64,000 nucleotides of DNA from assembly GCA_019096195.1 (NCBI GenBank), contig JAGTXK010000005.1, positions 124,001-188,000 on the forward strand. The letters run 5' to 3'. Numbering within the stretch: position 1 is the first letter of the stretch; each line of letters starts with the position of its first letter. The notes under the pieces were generated by a model. It was not told the origin of the DNA, ran no database searches, and was given only the letters and a program-made list of their open reading frames with translations. The DNA is from Boletus sp. NGJ. Its lineage: Eukaryota > Basidiomycota > Agaricomycetes > Boletales > Boletaceae. This document shows positions 56,092 through 64,000 of the stretch, piece after piece. The position numbers and the translations under genes were made by a program.

Positions 56092-58440
56092 ATGTCTTAT
56101 CAGCGTGTCCTACTCGACGCCTTCCCGACGACGTTTGGTCAGGCGACCGGTGAGTCCCGCGCCGTCTCTCTCTCTCGCCCAACCCTTCTGTCGCTTATTT
56201 ACTTTTTATTTTATTTTATTTGCCTATCAGAGCTCTCAAGCGCAGCACTCGGTGGAAAGATCATCAACGTCTCTGATGAGTTTTTCGCCGCAGCCTTTCA
56301 TCTCCTCCTCGTCGAGGTAAGCACTCTCCGTCCCCTTTCCGATCCTCCACCCGTTCGATATATTGATTCCTGATCATGGTCTCTATCGGCGATCATCGTC
56401 ACGTAGCCCGCTCCCAGTCTGAAAGGTCAATTTGGACCGAATGGCGCACTGTATAGCGGGTGGGAGTCGAGGAGGCATAATCCGACGTTTGACTGGTACG
56501 TTCGCGTCAACGTGCGTCGCGTTCACAAATAACCGTGTTCAAGGTGCATCATCCGCCTTGGGACGACGGGCACGATCGTAGGCTTTGACATTGACACGTC
56601 CCATTTCAACGGTGAGTTTCCATGTCCTCGTGCACGCGCGCGCGCAGGAGTCATTGTCGATGTACATCGTAGGCAACGAAGCACCCGAAGTCTCAGTCGA
56701 CGCGCTCCTCGCACCTGATTCCGAGTCCGATCCGGACCTCACCAAAGCGACGGTACGCACACCAACGCATTTTCTATAACATCTTCCTCACCACCGCGAA
56801 TGCTCGCGTCCATCCTCTCCCAGTGGACAGAAATCCTCCCCAAAGTCCAACTCGGACCCTCCTCCCGACACCTCTTCAAGATCCCCGACACTACGCGGCT
56901 CAACTACGTCAAACTCAACATGTATCCTGACGGCGGTATCGTGAGCAAACACCAATATTCAATCCGAATAGGTGATACGAACGGATATTTGTAGGCACGC
57001 TTCAGGGTCTATGGCCATGTTGCGCCCGTTCAACCGGTCGACGACGCAGTGCCGTTTGATCTGGCTCATGTCTTCGCAGGCGGACGGGTCGTGTTTACAT
57101 CTGACCAACATTTTGGGGTGGGTTCGAACTTAATCTTACCAGGACGAGGTGAGCATGGGGTTCGTTGTCTCAATCACGTTCTGCTCGGTGAAACACGTTG
57201 TAGGCAAGGATATGGGCGACGGATGGGAAACCAAGCGAAGTAGGCAGAAGGGACACAAAGACTGGGTTATTATTCAACTGTGAGTATTTTCTCGCGTCCC
57301 CTACTGACTGACCAATGACGCCTACCCTCTTTCGTGATATTTCCCCACAGGGGTACCCCTGGGAGGTTACAAGTCGCTGAAATCGACACAGCCCATTTCA
57401 AGGGCAACTTCCCAGAAAGCTGCGAGTTGCATGGATGCAAATTGGCAGCGGGAGATGTTCCGAAGGGTGACAGCGACTTGTGGGTTCAGATTTTATCTCG
57501 GGTAACGTTAGGGCCGCATCGGAGACATTTCTTCCAACTGGATACGAACCCAGTGGATATGTTTAGTCACGTGAAAGTGACAATCTATCCGGATGGGGGG
57601 ATCAAACGGGTAAGAATCATCGGTACGAAGGGGGTGACGGGTCAGGTCGCGGCTGCAATTGTATCTGGTGACGGTCTCGTGGATACAGAGGAACCTTCTG
57701 CAGGGAATATGGAGAGGATCGCCCATGCTGTAACCAGGGCCAAGGTTATCCCAGTTCTGGCACTGACACACGAAGCATTTGCGCCATATGGGCAGGTCAT
57801 TCAAGCGTACGGCGATCATGCGGCTGCGCCACGAGGTACCAAGATTACTCCTGCCAACGGTGGTACTGCGAGTAAATTTCACAAGCTTGCGCGGTTGCGG
57901 TCGTCGTATCATGCTGGTGCTGGTGCCACGTCGGGACTGTCTGTGTACCGCTGCCAGCCTGTGGCGGTCGAGAATGGACGGGTGAGACTAGGTGTATTGG
58001 AGCGGCATCCGTACACGAATCAGGCGTTTGTGCCGATGGGGGGAGGGGGTTTTGAGGGCGACGAGACGATCCGAGAGCCGGGGAGAAGGTACTTGGTGGT
58101 GGTGGCTTTGAACGGGGAGGACGACGGGCCGGATTTAGGGACGGTGAGGGCGTTTGTGGCGAGTGCGGGACAGGGGGTGGTGTATGATACGGCCGTTTGG
58201 CGTAAGTGTGTCGTTGCTACTCGGTCGTTGGTTCACTCATGGTCTCCCCAGACCAACCGATGACGGTGTTGGACAATGTGAATAGCGGTCATGTTTCCTC
58301 TTTCCCTCGTGCAGTACTGATAAGTTGACTAGCCGATGGACTTTACGTGCGTGGAGACACAGATTGGGAATGGAGACAAGGCGGACTGTGAGGTGGTGGA
58401 ATTGAAGGGGGAGATTGAGCTACAGATACCCAAAGGCTGA
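56092..58440 (+). CDS. DAL2-DAL3 fusion: Bifunctional allantoicase - ureidoglycolate lyase
   Basis: Two consecutive purine-degradation enzymes in one polypeptide: allantoate to ureidoglycolate plus urea, then ureidoglycolate to glyoxylate plus urea. The N-terminal half has the two allantoicase repeats: [61 protein letters not shown], then WVIIQL...[20 protein letters not shown] and [19 protein letters not shown] linker leads to the lyase: [59 protein letters not shown], and after short introns HQPMTVLDN and [13 protein letters not shown]. The downstream 930-nt exon (57334ff) spans the junction without an intron, so the fusion is not an annotation artefact. A similar multi-enzyme gene is known in Cryptococcus (DAL2,3,3). 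Stop TGA 58438-58440. Confidence 0.93.
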
Positions 58441-58561
58441 CTTTGTTGCTCGTGACGAGTGTCGGAGTTTGAAATAAGTGGAATAGACTCCTCGCGTTTG
58501 CGCAGAGTCGACTTTGACCAAACTTGCGACTGCGTTTCTCTCTTGTCTCTGTTATGCGACG

Positions 58562-61500
58562 ATGGAATCAAGGAAACGGCCATTTACTGACGACACTGAG
58601 CTCGCAACCCAGCCCAAAAAACGAATCGTCACCTCCCCCGGCCTCGGCGCAAGTCCCCATTCCATTGCCAACGGCACTTCCGACGCCGTCCAAGAGCCCA
58701 CGGCGGACGACCAGCTCGAGGTGGGCACACCCCGCGTCGACCTCTCCTTCGTAGTCACACTTCCTTTCTTTTTTTTTTTTCTCTATATTTTTTATGGGTA
58801 TAGCTCTTTCGCAAGGATGCCTTGTTTCGTAGGATGCGCCATTATGCACGAGAGAACGAGAAGAGTCAGGCGCGTATCGCACAGTTGGAGCAGCGCAAGA
58901 GTACGTGTGAAGCGGGCCTGGTCGCGATCGCGGCATGTTGGGAACAGGTGAGGTCCTTGGGTCTCACGCAACGGTGTCGTTGACCGACGATTTGTCCCTC
59001 TTTCATATCCTAGTTGGTAGACACGATACGAACGCTCACGGCACAGGACGACATGCCAAACGTCGTCATCGAGACCAAAGGTACGCCTCCTTTTCCCGAG
59101 ATCGAACGTATGAGTCAGAAGTGTCTCACACCACCCTTGATTATCCACGCAGACCTGTTCGATCTCTCGCAGCACGTATCGGCCGACTCGAGTCTGAAAA
59201 TAGCGCTCGAGCAGAACATGCACGCGACGCAACGCCTCGTCACGAGTTTCCTCAAGGCACGACCGGCGGTCAGTCACGATGCCACATATCAGCGTTGTCA
59301 AAAGGCGCAAACGGAGGTGCGTGCTAGATCGCACAGTTGGGTTTCATGTCCACTTAAAAGTGTAGTGCACGGCACTCCGTTCCGAAGTCGCGGCAATGCG
59401 GAAACGGTTGGAAGAGGTCGAGGCGGATAGGGCGCGATGTCAGGAGGAGCTCTCGGCTGCGGAGACGCGGATTGATAGGTTGAAGAGTACTACTGTTGTT
59501 GCTATGCAGGTGCAGCCGTCGTCGTTGCCCAAGGAAGAATCGGTGATGGAGGATGTTCAGCTGGGGGGTGGATCACCACAGGCTCATCCGGATTCACCAC
59601 CGGTGCGTATGAGGCAGTTGCGTTGGGTTGTCACTGATGGGCGGTCTAGCATACTCAGTTGAATGGACACGACCACCTCCCACCAGGGGATTCCGAAGAG
59701 TTTCGGGATGCGATGGACAACAGGGACGAACAAATCTCGAGTCTTGAGGCTGAGAACAACCGTCTAACAGAAGAAGTCACACGTCTCAAAATAGAGGTAT
59801 GGACGTCATCATTGGATTTAATTGCTTATTTAGCATTCTGAACATTCTTAGGTGAAAGCGCCGTCGGTAGAGGTCATCAGCGAAACCCCGCATTACAAGC
59901 TTTTACTGGACCATACATCGCAGCTGGAGAGCGCGCTGGCCGAGAAGACGCAAGAGATGACACAGCTCAACGAGACGCTCGATTCACTCCGGGCGTCGCG
60001 AAAAGATTTTGAGGAAGAAATCCAAGTCCGTCGTCGAAAAACGTTGCAGTGTCAACTATTCTTACATAACGTAGGTTGCAGCACAGCAAGTGACGCAAGA
60101 ACTCAAGACGCTCTTGTCGAAACGGGACGCAGACAACCTTCGAGTCCGGGAACTACGTGACCAATACGGGGCTGAATTGTCTGAACGGAAAGCCAGGGAC
60201 TCGGTCAAGCTGCAGTCTATACATGAGCTGAAGGAGCTCGCGGAATCACGGTCGGAGCGGATCTCGCAGTTGCAGTCCGAAGTTGCGCGACATAAAGCGA
60301 GGCTGGCGGCGCTGTCCGGAGACGAGGACCTCATGAAGTACTTTTTCGAGGGCAAGTTTGAGGATCTCGACTACGTGCGCAACTTGAAGCGCAAGCTGGA
60401 GTGAGCGACTACTTGACCTTTTACTTTGGCGTGCCAGGCTGACGTTTGATTAGTGAGGCTCAAGTCAAGTCTGCGGCGCTTGAACAAGCCTTGTCCGCGA
60501 TAGATAAGGACCATCCCGACGTTGCGCAACATATCACGGCCGAAACGACCGCTCGCGAGGAGCTTGCAAGGACATCGAAAGAGTTGGCACGTTACCGTTC
60601 CATATTTGGTGAATTCTCCACACCGGAAACGCGTACCCTTTCCCAGCAACTCGAGACAAAGGACGGCGAGCTACAAAAGCTGCGGTTACTCACAGAACAG
60701 CAAGCGCAAGCGGAGACGTCCTTGTTCGCGGAGATTGATCGACTTTCTTCTCTCTGGGAGGGTTTGGACCAACAGGTGAAAAAGAAGGTGTTTGACCTGG
60801 GTGCATTTGAGGAAAAGTTGCAAAAGACGGCCCACGAGGTGTGTTTTTGTCGTATTAGCGGTCGATGGGACGAGCTGATGGCATGATGGTGTGACACAGA
60901 AAGCCAAGGCAGACAACAAGTATTTTGCTGCGATGCGCGAAAAGGAGATGGGTGAATCGGAGCGAAAGGCGATGGCGCGTCAGCTTGAGAAACAGGGCAA
61001 GGCGGTCGAACGTGCTGCAGAGGTCGAGAAACAGCTGAGTGGCCAAGTCGTGCGTCTTTTTTCTTAATATCCATCCTGTTTCATTCTATTGGAACGATCG
61101 TGATCGTCTTTTTGTCAAGGCCGATCTCGAGAAGATGAACGTCTTGAGCCGGAGGGCGATCGACAACGCGGACAAGCGGATCAGGACGCTTGAAGCAGAC
61201 GCTTCGAAATGGCAAATGCTGGTGGAAGCAGAGAAGAGACGTGGGGCAGAGGTACGCCGACACGGGTTCTATTGACTCTTGTAACTTGACCAGTGTGATA
61301 TCTGTAGGCCTGTGCTTTCGCCAGCGAACGCGGTGTCTACATGCGTAAACTAGAGTCGTCATTGAAAGTGGTTGCGGAAGAGATCTCGCGGACGAGAAAG
61401 GAAGCGGAGAAAAAGATCAAGAAGATGAGCTCAGCGGTCGCCCCCGCGAGCACGCGGGAGGAAGCCCTCATTCAGGAAAACGAAGGGCTCTGGGTGGGTA

Positions 61501-61781
61501 CCGCCCCCTTGTGTTCCATTGCGGTCGATTGACTTTTTTCTTCGTTTCCAGAAAATTGTGAAATGCACGACGTGCAAACAAGGAATGCGTGAAGTCGTGT
61601 TGACGAAATGCATGCACAGTACGTCGCCTCTTTGCGGCTCACACTAAAGCTCACCTTGCGGTCCACGCCAGCGTTTTGCAAGCCGTGTGTGGACTCGCGT
61701 ATCTCGACGCGTCAACGACGGTGTCCGAATTGTAATCTGGCATTTGCTCAAAGTGAAGTGCAGACAGTTTATTTCCAATGA
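58562..61781 (+). CDS. BRE1: Bre1 E3 ubiquitin-protein ligase for histone H2B
   Basis: Monoubiquitinates the histone H2B C-terminal lysine with Rad6, upstream of H3K4/K79 methylation. The N-terminus MESRKRPFTDDTELATQPKK is basic and nuclear. Long coiled coil over most of the length: LFRKDALFRRMRHYARENE, AQIAQLEQRKSTCEAGL-type Rad6-binding segment, DLFDLSQHVSADSS, ISSLEAENNRLTEEVTRLK, LDHTSQLESALAEKTQEM, and ELARYRSIFGEFS. The C-terminal C3HC4 RING is KCTTCKQGMREVVLTKCMHT, then FCKPCVDSRIS and RRCPNCNLAF, split by an intron after MHT. It ends VQTVYFQ at TGA 61779-61781. About twelve introns of 50-70 nt. Total about 860 residues, normal for fungal Bre1. It starts 121 bp after the allantoicase fusion stop, in tandem. 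Confidence 0.95.
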
Positions 61782-62785
61782 GCTGCATGGTATTTAAGCT
61801 AGTTCGTCGGGGCGGGTCGTTGTGACCTTTTTTCTCGCCTCGCCTCTTCCTGCCCGCTTCTCTTACCGAGAAATTAATGTTCTCGCCTTTTAATGCCCAC
61901 TTGCTTTTTTTTCGATTTTCGACGTTGGGGGAGACGAAACGAATAGAGGTGGATATTTGACCCACCATGTACGAACTGACCTTTTTTTTTGTTTCTGTTT
62001 TCCTTGTACTTGTAGTCTCTAGTTTGCTTCCCTCTTTTTTTACCATTCGACGTTTCCGGGTTTTTTTATACGTTTTTTATGTGAATGTAGATGGAAAGTT
62101 GACCAGTGTGTGATGCCGAGTTAGGGGGTACGTTTCTGGACAAGTGTCTAGTTCAACGAGTTAATGGGAAGGCGACTCTGAGAAACCAGTTGAGTATATC
62201 GTAGTGGCACTGCGCGCCAGATTATCGATTATCCCCCCGACTCTGCATATGGAGGGATCTCAAAAATGATAAGTGACCCAAGTCAAAATTAAGTAAAAGC
62301 TCATCCTCGGTCACAGTACATACGACATTTGGAACATCCCTCCCCGTACGTTCCCACAGCACGCAGCGGTGCGCAGCATGAGCGGTATATATATCGCTTT
62401 GCGACATTCGATACGGGAAGCACCGCTCGATGACGGAAAGCGCAGCCCGATGACAAGAAACACACAGCACAGTACTATCATTATTTTTTTTCTTCGCAGA
62501 TGTAGTTATAGTACGAGAACTAGGATGTGTGTAATAAAACTGTGAAAATGAATGTTGTGTGTTTAGCGGAGTGCCGAAAAGTGGGTATGTAGGTGCCGGT
62601 TCGAGGGATTGATCGATAGTAGCCACCGGGGCTGCTTTATGTATAGAAATAGCATTACATATCGATTTCTCATTCGACAGTGCTCGTTGGGAGTCCGGGG
62701 AGATCCAGTCCCCCATTGCTATAGTTTAACTTGATGGTTCTCTCGGTCTGCTCCCTGGTCAACCCACAGCGATCCCCAAAGTTTG
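61782..62785. other. Intergenic between convergent BRE1 and kinase-GTPase gene
   Basis: T-rich BRE1 3' UTR to about 62090, then spacer. A minus-strand ORF at 62222-62716 (164 codons, MGDWISPDSQRALSNEK) has no recognisable domain. It could hold a downstream exon of the kinase-GTPase gene, but no splice pair was convincing. Confidence 0.45.
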
Positions 62786-64000
62786 TCAACAGTCATCTTC
62801 TTTTCGCCTGTTGCCCACCTCCGGGTTATCTTCAGGCAAAGTTTGGCCGAGATTCCTTCCACCTTTGCACACGAAAGTTTCAAGACCGGGGTAAATCGGG
62901 AGGGTTGCCGTGGCGTAAGTCCGAAGGAATGCTTTCAACGGTTGTTTGGACCGATCACGACCTGTCTGAAACGTGGTGACGCACGCATGAGGAATGGATT
63001 GAACCGGGATACCGGTTCTTCCAGTGATATTGTCTTGATTGTGCTCCCACCACTGATCATCCAGCGTGTCACGGTGGGTCACGACGAGGGTTATTGGAGC
63101 ACGACCGCCGAAGAAGTCGTTGATCAGCCGGTAGAGACTACCAAGCGAAGCGAAGATTCCGCCCATGCTTGTACAGAGAAGAATAACGTTAATGCCACTA
63201 GGGAGGCTTCGCAAGACAGCATGTGCTTGTTCGTAAGGCGAAAGAGGACTGACTCCTTCCCCGTGGGCAAGGCGGAATCCCATCATGTCCCATAATCGGA
63301 TCCGCCTTTCACCGATGGACATCTGGGGTCGCCTAGTGCAAGTTTCGTCCCCGGGTGCTCGTACAATTGGCTTCTCGGCAAGGAGATTGATGGCCGAGCT
63401 CTTTCCGCGCCCGACAGCACCGAATAGCACGACATTGATATCAAGTGCAGGACTTCGATCATGTGTCAGGAATTTGCAAGAAAATCATTACATGAACTTA
63501 CTTTGGTAGCAGCAGTTGCTCTAGGCAGTCTCTGGAAAACGTCAATGCTTCTTGGGCTGATGGCCGATTTGTCGGTCGTCGTGGAGACCAACATCGCTCG
63601 ATGAAGTCCCACACACCGTCCGGAATACTATCAGGCCATACTGGGCGTGGTGGATTCTGGAATTCCTTCAATTTACAGTCGAACTCCATTCCGTTTGGCC
63701 AAGGGTATTTCCCCGAAAGGATCTGCAATTCCAATTCAGGCGCTGAGGAAAGAAGCTGAGTAATCACTTACGAAGAGGATGATGCTACCGAGAGAGTAAA
63801 TATCGCTGTTGAGCGTAGCTTCAATCTTGACGTCCGGGTACAAGTCAGGATATTGTAGCTCTGGTGCAGCCCACATCGCTGCCCCGGGACGAATGGAATC
63901 GGTCCAGAGGTATGTCAATTGATCATACTGGCTAAGAGTTTGAGACAACCCGAAGTCGGTGAGACGCGCGTTATGTTCGCCGTCAATCAGAATATTTCCC
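62786..64000 (-). CDS. Protein kinase - P-loop GTPase fusion, 5' partial
   Basis: Read from the right edge: GNILIDGEHNARLTDFGLS (end of catalytic loop and DFG), MWAAPELQYPDLYPDVKIEA (APE), NSDIYSLGSIILF, ILSGKYPWPNGMEF, and WDFIERCWSPRRPTNRPSAQ, i.e. the C-lobe of a tyrosine-kinase-like Ser/Thr kinase common in Agaricomycetes. A phase-2 intron then joins LLLP to PALDINVVLFGAVGRGKSSA, a P-loop (GxxxxGKS). It is followed by LWDMMGF (DxxG) and ITLVVTHRDTL (G4-like THRD), an AIG1/IRG-like GTPase. Both domains are in one frame across exons 63901ff, 63498-63720 and 62786-63430. The kinase N-lobe lies beyond the window. The C-terminal end may be longer if a further intron exists near 62800. Role unknown; such receptor-like fusions suggest signalling or self/non-self response (inference). 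Confidence 0.82.

Noticed and set aside
62222-62716. 164-codon minus-strand ORF downstream of the kinase-GTPase
   Set aside because: No recognisable domain and no convincing splice link to the upstream exon; not called as a gene.

Overview
The window is nuclear DNA from a filamentous basidiomycete, most likely an Agaricomycete. Almost every gene is cut by several short introns, mostly 45-90 nt with GTRNGT donors. The gene set fits that group: Wee1 kinase, Dbp7 helicase, Bre1, PEX5, an ERT1-type zinc cluster factor, an adenylate-forming reductase, a FIT protein, and allantoicase fused to ureidoglycolate lyase. Gene boundaries and splice sites were read by eye from frame continuity, so junctions are proposals.

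Layout. 0-11 kb: 5'-truncated Wee1-type kinase (+), a long intergenic region, a homeodomain regulator (+), and a RING/TRAF zinc-finger E3 (-). 11-25 kb: an uninformative stretch, DBP7 (-) divergent from an ER cyclophilin (+), a FIT lipid-droplet protein (+), an adenylation-thiolation-reductase enzyme (-), and a Ser-rich coiled-coil protein (+). 25-31.8 kb: a P-loop G-domain gene (+) whose 3' half is an extraordinary array of intron-like units, followed by CpG-depleted decayed DNA. 31.8-44 kb: a doubtful coiled-coil locus, MRI1 (-) divergent from an HSL-like hydrolase (+), a C2H2 factor (+) and PEX5 (+). 44-53.5 kb: an F-box-like gene (-), a weak hypothetical (+), a PRA1 protein (+), ERT1 (-) divergent from MTQ1 (+), and a hypothetical (-). 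53.5-64 kb: a poorly coding stretch, the allantoicase/ureidoglycolate lyase fusion (+), BRE1 (+), and a kinase-GTPase fusion (-) running off the right edge.

Most neighbours are functionally unrelated housekeeping genes. Several are paired head to head across only 110-250 bp (DBP7/cyclophilin, reductase/coiled-coil, MRI1/hydrolase, ERT1/MTQ1), so they probably share promoters.

The best candidate for something undescribed is at 27,759-30,139. About 29 tandem units each start with a splice donor (usually GTGAGT) and end in an AG acceptor. Exactly 3 nt separate each acceptor from the next donor in 28 cases. The flanking exons are in phase 0 on both sides. The locus therefore reads either as a chain of introns separated by single-codon exons, or as a large minisatellite intron made of head-to-tail intron copies. 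The 3-nt spacing persists in the last units, which no longer resemble the repeat. The array and its 3' flank have almost no CpG, unlike the rest of the window. Other genes also use very small exons (7, 11, 17, 17 and 20 nt) and there are two GC-AG introns, so the splicing machinery seems tolerant of tiny exons.
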